Positions 17,996-26,607 of a stretch of DNA of 64,000 bases are shown here, piece by piece. Below the pieces are notes generated by a model. That model ran no database searches. It saw only the letters and a list, made by a program, of their open reading frames with translations, and was not told the DNA's origin. The translations under genes were made by a program, and so were the position numbers. Source of the stretch: Pseudomonas cerasi (lineage in GTDB: Bacteria > Pseudomonadota > Gammaproteobacteria > Pseudomonadales > Pseudomonadaceae). The stretch covers positions 4,435,001 through 4,499,000 of the forward strand of contig NZ_LT222319.1 in the NCBI RefSeq assembly GCF_900074915.1, given 5' to 3'. The stretch's first letter is position 1. Each line of letters begins with the position of its first letter.

Positions 17996-19261
17996 TCATC
18001 GCAGTAGACCGGCACTGGCCTTCCCCACCCCCGCCTCTCCCGGCACCCGCGCCTTGGCTTCTTGCGCCGAAACCGGCACCACCAAGTACTGCCGATACTC
18101 GCGGAACGCCTGCAAGGCAGAAGCGTCCTGCGGGCGATAGTCGTCGCCGCTATCCTGTTGCCGATTCGCCACACAAGGCCTGCCGATCACGCTCATGCAC
18201 ACGTTGTTTGCAGCCGCTGAAACCGGATCGAACAAGGCGAATGCCGTACCTGGCTGATCCGTATCGTTGAACAGTGGGTGGGCTACGTTCTCGAAGTCGT
18301 TTCCCTCGACCAGCAGCTGTGAGGATGAGGTCCGCGACATGATTGCGCCTTGGTAGGTCATACGCTGAAAGACATTGTTGACCAGTTGGGCACGAACCTG
18401 CGCATTGTTCATACCGCCTGAATGCGGTGCTCTGCCGGAGGTGTCGTGTACGTAGTTTCTCGACAGCGTCAGCGTGTCCTGACTGCCGAGGAACAGCCAT
18501 ACCCAGTAATGATGGCCATCGCAGGTAGACGAGTAAGGCGTTCGGCCGTCGAACTCATTGCTGGAAATGGTGATGTGTGACGCAGAGCCCCAGCCCGTAA
18601 CAATCATCTGTCTACCGATCCGCGCGAAGGTATTGTGATCGATCCAGACGCCATCAGCCTTGTTCAGGGTCAGCGCATCGCCGCCCCATACGACACGTGG
18701 ATTGATATCCGAAAGCGTCAGGTTGCGAACGATCACGTTATGCGCGCCGTCGCCAATGAACAGCCCAGCGCCCTGAATGCCTGCCTTGTCGCCAAGCCCG
18801 ATCAATGTCTTGTTGGAGCCGACTTTCAGTGGTTTCAGCCCCGCGTTATCGTAGGTCACCATAACGGGCGGCCTTGATTGGCAGAAGTTGTTCGCACCAT
18901 TCAGTGCAAGTTGCTCACCCCCCTGCGGGCAAGGTTTCACGACGCAGCCAGACTCAGTGGTTGTTGTATTGCCGTTGGCAATCACGCTCGTGCGGAAGTC
19001 GAACGTGCGGTCCAGTACAATCACTCGCGGTGTGTCATCGGTGCAGACCCCGTGTGAGTCATGAGACGAGCAGAGCGCTGATCGAAGTTCATCCAGCGTG
19101 GAGGGATGCACGGCAGCAGCGGAGCCTCCGCCGGTCACGCCCTTGGCAAAGCCATCAGGTATGTCTGCTGCGCGCAAGCATTGCGCTCCTGACAGGAGCA
19201 GAACCAGAGTGGCAGCGATCTTCAGATAGCCGCTTTGCAAAAGAGAACGCAGGGGCGTCAT
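17996..19261 (-). CDS. Pectin lyase, polysaccharide lyase family 1, secreted
   Basis: Cleaves methyl-esterified pectin by beta-elimination outside the cell. The 421-residue protein starts with a signal peptide (MTPLRSLLQSGYLKIAATLVLLLSGAQCLRAAD). It has the PL1 parallel beta-helix signatures ADGVWIDHNTF, GRQMIVTGWGSASHITIS and YSSTCDGHHYWVWLFLGS. The last two are closer to fungal pectin lyases than to bacterial pectate lyases as I recall them. Six or more cysteines suggest disulfides. It stands alone immediately outside the right end of the tRNA-Gly island. Pectate lyase is the alternative reading. A plant cell-wall enzyme fits a plant-associated host. Confidence 0.85.
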   Translation of the reverse strand: MTPLRSLLQSGYLKIAATLVLLLSGAQCLRAADIPDGFAKGVTGGGSAAAVHPSTLDELRSALCSSHDSHGVCTDDTPRVIVLDRTFDFRTSVIANGNTTTTESGCVVKPCPQGGEQLALNGANNFCQSRPPVMVTYDNAGLKPLKVGSNKTLIGLGDKAGIQGAGLFIGDGAHNVIVRNLTLSDINPRVVWGGDALTLNKADGVWIDHNTFARIGRQMIVTGWGSASHITISSNEFDGRTPYSSTCDGHHYWVWLFLGSQDTLTLSRNYVHDTSGRAPHSGGMNNAQVRAQLVNNVFQRMTYQGAIMSRTSSSQLLVEGNDFENVAHPLFNDTDQPGTAFALFDPVSAAANNVCMSVIGRPCVANRQQDSGDDYRPQDASALQAFREYRQYLVVPVSAQEAKARVPGEAGVGKASAGLLR

Positions 19262-19366
19262 CGGTTGAGCTTCCCGTCATGCTCGCGGGAATCGCGAGGA
19301 CAATCTAGATGCTAAACGGACTGCGGCCTGGCCTGCTCCGCTTCCATGGTGCTGGTCAGCCGCCGT

Positions 19367-19828
19367 TCAGGCGCCCTTGCTCACGAAAACCTCTCGCTCC
19401 ATCCTGACGCTGTCAATCCCGCGCCCATGCCCGTCGACATCGACCGAGACAACAGCAAAGCCCAGGTTCGAGTAGAACCCCTGAACATGCTGACTGGTAT
19501 CGATAAAGGCTCGGGTGACGCCCGGTAAAGACCGCATGCGCTGCAGCCGGGCCTCGGTCAGAAATCTGCCAAGGCCGCTGCCGTGGCGATCGCTGATGAC
19601 CATGCCCCAGGTCAGCTCTGCCACTTCCGGGTCTGACAACACCAGATAGCCACCACAGGCAACAACCTCGCCGTCACGCTCGGCGACAAAGTACTGGCCC
19701 AGCGGAGCCATCAGAAAACTGGCAAATTGCTTGCGCTCCACTGGATCAAAGTAGCGTGGGACGTTGGTGTCGAAGATATCCAGACAACGCTCACGATCTG
19801 CGAGGGTGTAGGGCCGAAGCATGTCCAT
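19367..19828 (-). CDS. GNAT-family N-acetyltransferase
   Basis: A 153-residue acetyl-CoA-dependent acetyltransferase. GNAT motif A is seen in WGMVISDRHGSGLGRFLTEARLQRM (R/Q-x-x-G-x-G/A is present as RHGSGLG), with the core strand YFVAERDGEVVACGGY before it and FYSNLGFAVVSVD after it. The substrate is unknown. It lies 23 bp downstream of the iron alcohol dehydrogenase gene on the same strand and may be co-transcribed with it. Confidence 0.88.
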   Translation of the reverse strand: MDMLRPYTLADRERCLDIFDTNVPRYFDPVERKQFASFLMAPLGQYFVAERDGEVVACGGYLVLSDPEVAELTWGMVISDRHGSGLGRFLTEARLQRMRSLPGVTRAFIDTSQHVQGFYSNLGFAVVSVDVDGHGRGIDSVRMEREVFVSKGA

Positions 19829-19851
19829 TGCGAGCCTTTTTGCAGAAAGAA

Positions 19852-21000
19852 TTAAAGTGCCTGGCGAAATATATCCTGAATCTGCTCAAGATCGGCAGGA
19901 CGCGGATTGGTCAGGCCACAGGCATCTTTCAGGGCATTGGTGGCCAGCATCGGGAAGTCTTCTTCCTTGACGCCCAGCGTAGCAAGGCCTGCCGGGATTT
20001 CCACGGCAGCTGACAATGCACGAATGGCGTCGATGGCCGCCTGGGCGCCCTCTTCCGGAGAGAGCCCACGGATATTGCTGCCCATGGCGTGTGCAACGTC
20101 GGTCAGGCGTGCAGCGCTGACGCTGGCGTTGAAGCGCTGCACATGTGGCAGCAGTACCGCGTTGCATACACCGTGAGGCAAATCATAAAAGCCGCCCAGC
20201 TGGTGCGCCATGGCATGCACGTAACCCAGTGAGGCGTTATTGAACGCCATGCCGGCCAGGAACTGGGCATAGGCCATGTTCTCGCGAGCAGTGATGTTTG
20301 CCCCGTTGTTGAATGCGTCGCGCAAATTGTTGGCGATCAGCGCCATGGCCTGCAACGCGCAGGCATCAGTGATCGGGTTGGCAGCCGTGGAGACATAGGC
20401 TTCGATTGCGTGAGTCAAAGCATCCATACCGGTGGCGGCGGTCAGCGATTTGGGCATGGCGACCATCATTTCGGGGTCATTCACCGACAGCAGCGGCGTG
20501 ACGTTGCGGTCGATGATCGCCATTTTTACGTGCCGGGCTTCGTCGGTGATGATGCAGAAGCGGGTCATTTCACTTGCGGTTCCGGCGGTGGTATTGATGG
20601 CAATCAGCGGCAACTGCGGTTTTGCCGAACGGTCGACGCCTTCATAGTCGCTGATATGCCCTCCATTGCTCGCGCACAGGGCAATGCCTTTTGCGCAGTC
20701 GTGGGGCGAGCCGCCGCCCAGCGAGATGACGAAATCGCACTGGCGCTCCTGCAACAAGGCAAGACCGTTCTCGACATTGGCGATGGTCGGGTTGGGGCGG
20801 GCACCGTCGTACACGACCGAGTCGATGCCCTGCTCCACCAGCAGCCCGGCGATCTGACTGGCCACTCCTGCCTTGGCGAGGCCCACATCCGTGACGATCA
20901 GGGCCTTGCGAAATCCGTAGTTGCGTATGGCGAGCATGGCTTCATCAATGCAGCCAGTGCCGATGATGTTCACAGCGGGGATGAAAAAAGTGCTGATCAT
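19852..21000 (-). CDS. Iron-containing alcohol dehydrogenase
   Basis: A 382-residue group III alcohol dehydrogenase that oxidises an alcohol or reduces an aldehyde with NAD(P). Motifs: GGGSPHDCAKGIAL for the nucleotide site, TTAGTASEMTRFCII, and a metal site in MDALTHAIEAYVS, HAMAHQLGGFYDLPHGVCNA. The family N-terminus MISTFFIPAVN fixes ATG 21000, with AGGGTCC upstream; the open frame extends further but is not family-like. Related to YiaY/EutG-type enzymes; the substrate cannot be told from sequence. Confidence 0.92.
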   Translation of the reverse strand: MISTFFIPAVNIIGTGCIDEAMLAIRNYGFRKALIVTDVGLAKAGVASQIAGLLVEQGIDSVVYDGARPNPTIANVENGLALLQERQCDFVISLGGGSPHDCAKGIALCASNGGHISDYEGVDRSAKPQLPLIAINTTAGTASEMTRFCIITDEARHVKMAIIDRNVTPLLSVNDPEMMVAMPKSLTAATGMDALTHAIEAYVSTAANPITDACALQAMALIANNLRDAFNNGANITARENMAYAQFLAGMAFNNASLGYVHAMAHQLGGFYDLPHGVCNAVLLPHVQRFNASVSAARLTDVAHAMGSNIRGLSPEEGAQAAIDAIRALSAAVEIPAGLATLGVKEEDFPMLATNALKDACGLTNPRPADLEQIQDIFRQAL

Positions 21001-21141
21001 GACGGACCCTCGTGGGATGCCTGGAGATAGCTCAAGCATCCGCCTTGCGCGAGGTACAACCATTGACCTGGAGCAACGAAGCAGCCCACTGGCAGACCGT
21101 TGGTCGAAGACTCTTCGGTCTGCTGGCGCAGGGTGGCTGTT

Positions 21142-22362
21142 TCAGCCGATGAAACCGTCCGCCTCAAGGAGCGTTTCAAGGCACTGCTCGCTGATGCCAT
21201 AGAACGTCTTGAGCTCCTGAATGCGTGCCAGCAACTGGGCCGGATCGACCGGCTCGGCACGCTTGACCGCGAGGATCATCTTGTTCTTGTTGGTATGCTC
21301 CAGCGAGATGAACTCGAACACTTTGGTTTCGTAACCGCATGCTTCCAGCAACAGCGCGCGCAGGCTGTCGGTGACCATCTCTGCCTGCTGTCCCATGTGC
21401 AGACCGTATTGCAGCATCGGTTTCAACAAGGCAGGACTCTGGATCTGCAGACGAATCTGTTTGTGGCAGCACGGCGAGCACATGATGATCGAGGCACCGG
21501 AACGAATGCCCATATGAATGGCGTAATCGGTCGCGATGTCACAGGCGTGCAGCGCGATCATCACATCCAGCGCGCTGGACGCGACAGTACGCACATCACC
21601 GTGCTGGAACGTCAGGCCGGGATGTTCAAGGCCCGCCGCAGCGTTGTTGCACAAGGTAACCATGTCCTCACGTAACTCGACGCCGGTCACTTGCCCTTGC
21701 GCCTGCAAGGTATTGCACAGGTAATCGTGAATGGCGAAGGTCAGGTAGCCCTTGCCTGAGCCAAAGTCCGCGACCTTGATCGGCTGATCCAGCTTGAGTG
21801 GCGATGAGCTCAAGGCATGGGAAAACACTTCGATGAACTTGTTGATCTGCTTCCACTTGCGCGACATGGCCGGGATCAGCTCATGCTGGCGATTGGTCAC
21901 ACCCAAGTCGGTCAGGAACGGCCGGGTCAGTTCCAGGTAGCGCTTCTTCTCGCGGTCATGTCCGGCTGAAGGGGCCTGACGCTCCTGCTGCGCCTTGCTT
22001 TTGAACAGCGTGGTCTTGCCCTTCTTGCTGTATTCCAGCTGCACCTCGTCGGTCAGCGACAACAGGTGCGCGTTCTTGAACGATTCAGGGATCAGGCTGG
22101 CAATAACAGCTACTGCTTCAGCAAGCGAAAAATTCTTGGTGATGTCACGAGTCTTGTAGCGATACACGAAGCTCAGGCACGGTTGTTCCTTGACGGTCAG
22201 CGGCTTGATGATAACGCGCTGCAGATCGGCCTCGCTGCCCACGTATTTGGCCAGGACCAGCTTGATCAACGAGTTCTGCGACAGACTGGTCTCCAGCAGG
22301 CCAAGGAACTGCGCGCGATGATCAGTCGCAGCGATGGGTGACGTGGAGGTAATGACTGACAT
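21142..22362 (-). CDS. SAM-dependent methyltransferase (Methyltransf_31 / METTL25-like)
   Basis: A 406-residue protein. The methyltransferase core begins near residue 190 with VADFGSGKGYLTFAIHDYL (SAM motif I), followed by GVELREDMV (motif II), then LHACDIATDYAI and MCSPCCHKQIR. These last two are typical of the methyltransferase-31 group that includes eukaryotic RRNAD1/METTL25 proteins. The N-terminal 180 residues are an accessory domain found in bacterial homologues. The target is unknown; RNA is the likely substrate by family. It is transcribed divergently from xaxA across a 296-bp AT-rich gap. Confidence 0.83.
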   Translation of the reverse strand: MSVITSTSPIAATDHRAQFLGLLETSLSQNSLIKLVLAKYVGSEADLQRVIIKPLTVKEQPCLSFVYRYKTRDITKNFSLAEAVAVIASLIPESFKNAHLLSLTDEVQLEYSKKGKTTLFKSKAQQERQAPSAGHDREKKRYLELTRPFLTDLGVTNRQHELIPAMSRKWKQINKFIEVFSHALSSSPLKLDQPIKVADFGSGKGYLTFAIHDYLCNTLQAQGQVTGVELREDMVTLCNNAAAGLEHPGLTFQHGDVRTVASSALDVMIALHACDIATDYAIHMGIRSGASIIMCSPCCHKQIRLQIQSPALLKPMLQYGLHMGQQAEMVTDSLRALLLEACGYETKVFEFISLEHTNKNKMILAVKRAEPVDPAQLLARIQELKTFYGISEQCLETLLEADGFIG

Positions 22363-22658
22363 TGAAAATGTGCCTCAAGCGTCCCGTCCGGGACTCGAAA
22401 AATCAGACCGGCATTTTAGGCGCGTCAGCGCGTCATGGGCACCCCTATTTTTCAGGGACTACACACACTGTTCGCGCGGTCGTACACGCCCTGAAGAAAC
22501 GCACATAAATGGTAAAGTAATCCTTGTCAAAAACGACGCGCCATTACTTGCACGGCATACAAACATCTTTATAGTCGCCTTGGCTGATTACAGACAATCA
22601 GAACACACTTCTAGAGTCCTTTGTTCTACTGGAATAACTCGCACAAGGAACGTGCATT
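22363..22658. other. Divergent intergenic region before xaxA
   Basis: A 296-bp AT-rich gap between the methyltransferase and xaxA start codons. It must hold both promoters; I cannot assign a confident -10/-35 pair. AAGGAA precedes the xaxA ATG by 9 bases. No gene is seen. Confidence 0.5.
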
Positions 22659-23882
22659 ATGTTGAGTCAAGCAGCACTGTTGGAAAACGAAAACATCGCT
22701 CGAATTACCTTGAAACCCTTAGAGTATCTGAACGCTGTCTTTGATGATGAAAAAAGTGGTGGCCGAAGCGCCGGCCTTGTTCTAACCAAGGAAGACATTC
22801 TTAGCCTGAAGCGTTACGAACGACATGCTCTTAATATCCCCACGTCACTCGCTCGCGTCGAACAGCAATTGGGTTTTACCAAAAGTGGCATTCCCGGGCT
22901 TGAGCCTGAAGACATGCTGAAGACCTACAAGGCCATTAACAGTCACGGCAAAAGCTGGTCGGGGATCGAGAATGGCATCAAGCGCACCGGAACCAACATT
23001 GACCTGTTTGCCGCACAGTTCTCGGGGCAGGGTCAGCAGATCATCAACTACATTGAAAAGATGGATTTTGCCAGACAGCTGGATCTGACCGTTGCCGATT
23101 TATCCATTGAAGAGGTCCGCAACACGCCTCCGGTACCTCTGGGTGAAACTGATCAGAGGGTCTGTGTCACGCTGGCCGAATTTCTGAAGAAAACCGCGTC
23201 ACAAATAAAAAACCATCAGCACGCTGCGCAAACGCTGGCGCAACACATCGATACGTTCAGCACCGTTCTGAGCGTCCAGCTCATTCCCGGCATCAATGAC
23301 AAGGTAAAACTGGCAACGCGCTCGGACCTGGACCAGCAAATCAAGGAGCTGGAACAAGATATCGAACAGCTGACGAGAGAAATCGAGCAGAAAAACAAAG
23401 AGTATAAAAACACACTGAATAATATTGCCTGGGGTGTTTTCGGCGGCCCCATCGGGGTCGCTATAACCGGAGGTATTTTTGGCGCCAACGCGGAAAAAAT
23501 TCGAAAAGAAAAAAATCGAATGGTAGCGTCCAAGCGTCAGAAAGTTCAAATACTCAAGGAAAAAATCCCCTTGGCAGCCGCCGTGCGCAGCCTGCAACTG
23601 CTGTTTGATGATATGTATATTCGCATGTTGGACGCTCATAAGGGCGCCACTCACCTGAAAGACCTCTGGGCCCTATTGGCCGCCTACATAGACAGTTCCG
23701 CAAACGAACTGGCGGCGATCAGAGACGATCAGGCACTGCTGATTTTCGCCATGCAGTTTCACGGCGTTGTCATGCCGTGGCTGGAAATAAAAGGCAAAAC
23801 GACTGAGCTATTGAAGATATTTAATAGTGCGCTGGATCAGTTTAAACGCGAACAGCAACCCGTCATTGTAATAGGACGATAA
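22659..23882 (+). CDS. xaxA: XaxA-like subunit of binary alpha-pore-forming toxin
   Basis: A 407-residue, mostly helical protein matching the alpha-xenorhabdolysin A subunit, which with XaxB forms a ClyA-like pore in target-cell membranes. Visible features are long heptad-rich helices (for example 223-255, LDQQIKELEQDIEQLTREIEQ...) and a glycine-rich hydrophobic hairpin at about 258-282 (AWGVFGGPIGVAITGGIFG) that would insert in the membrane. There is no signal peptide, as in the known family. xaxB starts 2 bp after the stop codon, so the two are co-translated. The ATG at 22659 has AAGGAA upstream. Homologues occur in Xenorhabdus, Photorhabdus, Yersinia and some Pseudomonas. Confidence 0.85.
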   Translation: MLSQAALLENENIARITLKPLEYLNAVFDDEKSGGRSAGLVLTKEDILSLKRYERHALNIPTSLARVEQQLGFTKSGIPGLEPEDMLKTYKAINSHGKSWSGIENGIKRTGTNIDLFAAQFSGQGQQIINYIEKMDFARQLDLTVADLSIEEVRNTPPVPLGETDQRVCVTLAEFLKKTASQIKNHQHAAQTLAQHIDTFSTVLSVQLIPGINDKVKLATRSDLDQQIKELEQDIEQLTREIEQKNKEYKNTLNNIAWGVFGGPIGVAITGGIFGANAEKIRKEKNRMVASKRQKVQILKEKIPLAAAVRSLQLLFDDMYIRMLDAHKGATHLKDLWALLAAYIDSSANELAAIRDDQALLIFAMQFHGVVMPWLEIKGKTTELLKIFNSALDQFKREQQPVIVIGR

Positions 23883-23884
23883 TC

Positions 23885-24895
23885 ATGAGCACTGAAACCC
23901 TGGGTGAGCTGTTGATCCTCACCCCGCCTGACACTGAAGTCATGAAAACCGCCCGCCAGAATATTCTTGCGCACGTGACCGCGCTGAAGCTGGACTTTCT
24001 GCCGGTCATGAAAGAAAAAATGCGGCCGCTTCAGGACGCCTTGATAAGTGCAGACAAGGTCTATAGCCAGGCACTGGCCACTGTCACCGTACAGCTGAAT
24101 AACGTATACCTGAAGTCGATCGATCAGAAACAACAACTGATTGAAGCCGACACAAGGCTCAGCGACAAACAGAAACAACAAGCGATCAGCCAGCTGAACG
24201 GGCAGCGCATTCGGCAGGTATCGAATCTCACCGCCGTGGTGCGCCGCAGCGCTCAAGCGATTGCCGGACACAGCGATGATATGGCGCAGATCAACCTGAC
24301 GCTGGAAAATAATCGTTTGCTGGAAACACTCCAGCAACAGATCGACAGCATAAGCCAGCGCTCAGCCACGCTGGAAAGCGCAATGGCTTTAATCGCTGCA
24401 GACCGACGCCTGCTTGATACAACGATCACGACATTTGAAAAATACAACCTTGCCGATGTGTTCAAGGAAATGCTGCCTACTCCGGAGGAGCTCAAGCTGG
24501 TCAACATGACATCGCCGGAACTTGAGTTGGTCAACGCCGGGATTGCCAGACTCGGAAAATTACTCGACAAGGTCAGCAGCGCCTTGAAATACCTTGACCT
24601 CATTGAAGAACGCGACCGACTGAGGTCGCGCTATAACGCTCTGCTCGACGATTCCCGCACGGCTACCCGGGAAGCAAAGGCAATCAAAGAAAAACTCGAC
24701 GAGTTGACAGCGCTCGCAGGCGTTGCGCAGAGCAAAGCGCTTTGGGTACAAGAGGCGAAAAAAGTTTATCAATCGCTCTACCATTTTCTGGATCAGATAA
24801 CGTCGCCCGTTGATACTTCGACGCTGATCAGCCAGCAGGTCGAACAACTGCAGACTTACATAAAATCGTTTTACGACGTAAAGCGTATCGTCTGA
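23885..24895 (+). CDS. xaxB: XaxB-like subunit of binary alpha-pore-forming toxin
   Basis: A 336-residue helical partner of XaxA. Features: the N-terminal MSTETLGELLILTPPDTEVM, long amphipathic helices throughout, a conserved middle (YNLADVFKEMLPTPEELKLV) typical of XaxB, and a C-terminal helix ending YIKSFYDVKRIV. In the family XaxB binds target membranes and the two subunits form the pore together. It starts 2 bp after xaxA and is followed by a strong terminator. No secretion genes are next to it, so export may be through lysis or an unlinked route. Confidence 0.85.
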   Translation: MSTETLGELLILTPPDTEVMKTARQNILAHVTALKLDFLPVMKEKMRPLQDALISADKVYSQALATVTVQLNNVYLKSIDQKQQLIEADTRLSDKQKQQAISQLNGQRIRQVSNLTAVVRRSAQAIAGHSDDMAQINLTLENNRLLETLQQQIDSISQRSATLESAMALIAADRRLLDTTITTFEKYNLADVFKEMLPTPEELKLVNMTSPELELVNAGIARLGKLLDKVSSALKYLDLIEERDRLRSRYNALLDDSRTATREAKAIKEKLDELTALAGVAQSKALWVQEAKKVYQSLYHFLDQITSPVDTSTLISQQVEQLQTYIKSFYDVKRIV

Positions 24896-24912
24896 CCCGC
24901 ACGGGTTCAAGA

Positions 24913-24945
24913 AAGGCAGGTGTCGATAAACTCGACACCTGCCTT
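24913..24945 (+). terminator. Strong intrinsic terminator between xaxB and the TPM genes
   Basis: A perfect 14-bp stem (AAGGCAGGTGTCGA paired with TCGACACCTGCCTT) with a 5-base loop, continuing into TTTT. It lies between convergent genes and could stop transcription from both sides. Confidence 0.92.
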
Positions 24946-24951
24946 TTGGCC

Positions 24952-25569
24952 TTACCCCAGCACCACCAGCCGATTGGGCAGCTCATTCCTGCCATGAGTC
25001 ACAGGAACGTGATCGGCAAGCAACTCGCCACAGGCGTGAATACAACCCAGAAATCCCTGCAGAATCTGCCCGTCCCGAACCTGCTGAGTAAACACATCAA
25101 CCATCGCCTTCCAGGTGTCGTCGTGCAGACGACTGGCGATGCCATGGTCGACCAGAATTTCGACATAACGCTCGGCCTCGCTGACAAATACCAGAATGCC
25201 GGTGCCGTCATGGGTCTTGTGCAGGTTCTGTTCGAGGAACTGCCGACGCGCGAGGTTGCCGGCACGCCAGCGTCTGACCGAGACCGGCACCAGCAAGGCG
25301 GATACTTTCGGGATGCGGCACGCCAGCGCCACGATAATGAACGTGCTCATCTGCGCCAGCATCAACTCGTCAGCGCTCAGCCATTGAAAGCAGTAATTGA
25401 CCGTACCCGGCAGCAGCAGACCGATCAGCCCGGCCCAGATCAGCGGCATGTAGGCGTAGTCGTCGGCACGTGAGGCCAGCACCGTGACCAGCTCGGCGTC
25501 AGTGCGCTGTTCGACGCGGTCGATCGCTTCGGCAACCTGCCGCTGCTCGTCTTTGTTCAGTAAAGCCAT
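24952..25569 (-). CDS. TPM-domain protein
   Basis: A 205-residue protein with a TPM domain (about 5-100: EAIDRVEQRTDAELVTVLASRADDYAY) interrupted by two membrane segments near 40-85, then a cytoplasmic or periplasmic C-terminal half containing TGILVFVSEAERYVEILVDHGI. TPM proteins are linked to photosystem II repair in plants; in bacteria their role is unclear. It starts 26 bp after the other TPM gene, forming an operon. Confidence 0.85.
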   Translation of the reverse strand: MALLNKDEQRQVAEAIDRVEQRTDAELVTVLASRADDYAYMPLIWAGLIGLLLPGTVNYCFQWLSADELMLAQMSTFIIVALACRIPKVSALLVPVSVRRWRAGNLARRQFLEQNLHKTHDGTGILVFVSEAERYVEILVDHGIASRLHDDTWKAMVDVFTQQVRDGQILQGFLGCIHACGELLADHVPVTHGRNELPNRLVVLG

Positions 25570-25595
25570 GGTTCCCTCATTCCCGAATCAATCAA

Positions 25596-26309
25596 CTACC
25601 AGTTACCGGAAGCACCGCCACCGCCGAAACGTCCACCACTGCGATCAGCGGCTCTTTCACGTGAGGGGCGGGTGACGCCGCTCCTTCTGACGCTGATGAT
25701 TACAATCCCCAGAACGATGAGGGTCAACACGATACCGATCAGCCAGACCTGGTCGTCATTGGTCTGCTCGTCATATTCGGACATCTGACCTGTCGGCTCG
25801 GGGTAATCGGGGATCTGCCCGCCCAGTGCCGCGATGATCGCACGTGTACCGCGCTCTATACCGACGGCAAACCGGTTGTCGTCAAACTCCGGAGTCATCA
25901 GCATGTCGATGATCAGAGAAGCCTGGGCGTCATTGAGACGATCCTTCAGCGCTCCACCGACCTCCATGAACACCTTGCGCTTGTCGCGATAGACCACCAG
26001 CAGAACACTGTCATCCTTGCCGTGCAGCCCCAGGCCCCAAGTGTCCCCGAGTCGAGCGCCGAACTCTTCGATGCTCGTGCCCTGCAGATCCGCGAGGGTC
26101 ACCACCACCACACGCTCCCCGGTCGCCTTTTCGTGGGCGCTTAGAAGTCTCGCCAGACGAACCGTAGTCTGGCTGTCGAGCATTTGTGCGGCATCCACCA
26201 CACTGCCGGTCATCGGCGGAAAAACCAGTGCTTCTGGCTCTGCCTCGGCACGCAATACCCCTCCCAACAGCATCACCACGTATAACATCCACTGTGAAAC
26301 AGACTTCAA
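25596..26309 (-). CDS. Exported TPM-domain protein (YgcG-like)
   Basis: Signal-peptide-like N-terminus (VSQWMLYVVMLLGGVLRAEAEPEA), then a TPM domain at about 35-155 (VVDAAQMLDSQTTVRLARLL, VVVVTLADLQG, DDSVLLVVYRDKRKVFMEVG), one C-terminal membrane helix (VWLIGIVLTLIVLGIVIISV) and a glycine-rich tail ending FGGGGASGNW, typical of this group. GAGG precedes TTG 26309, which I prefer; GTG 26351 is possible. LemA, which usually accompanies TPM pairs, is not seen upstream. Confidence 0.8.
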   Translation of the reverse strand: MKSVSQWMLYVVMLLGGVLRAEAEPEALVFPPMTGSVVDAAQMLDSQTTVRLARLLSAHEKATGERVVVVTLADLQGTSIEEFGARLGDTWGLGLHGKDDSVLLVVYRDKRKVFMEVGGALKDRLNDAQASLIIDMLMTPEFDDNRFAVGIERGTRAIIAALGGQIPDYPEPTGQMSEYDEQTNDDQVWLIGIVLTLIVLGIVIISVRRSGVTRPSRERAADRSGGRFGGGGASGNW

Positions 26310-26607
26310 AATCCAGACCTCCGGTGTTTTTTGAATCCATTGAAACGACACGCCTTAGCCAAAACACAAGTTCCCCGGCATAATCCACCGCCAACACCTG
26401 ATCCGGTCACTATTTGATCGACAGGGTCTGTACAAAAATCAATCAAACCGCCATTTTCGTACACACCTTGGGGAGACTTCGTACAGTGAAGCGGATAGCA
26501 ACTATCCTTGCATCCCGTGCGAACCATAACGCCAAAGGTCCATAACCCAAAAACTGGCTGTCGGACATTAAACGCGAGTTACTGACAAAAGCCTTGAGAA
26601 ATCATTC

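Noticed and set aside
17706..18140. A 144-codon frame across the right end of the island, considered as an integrase remnant
   Set aside because: The translation shows no tyrosine recombinase motifs and runs across the attR-like repeat.
20410..21030. A 206-codon plus-strand frame opposite the iron alcohol dehydrogenase
   Set aside because: Antisense to a clear enzyme gene, without any family character.
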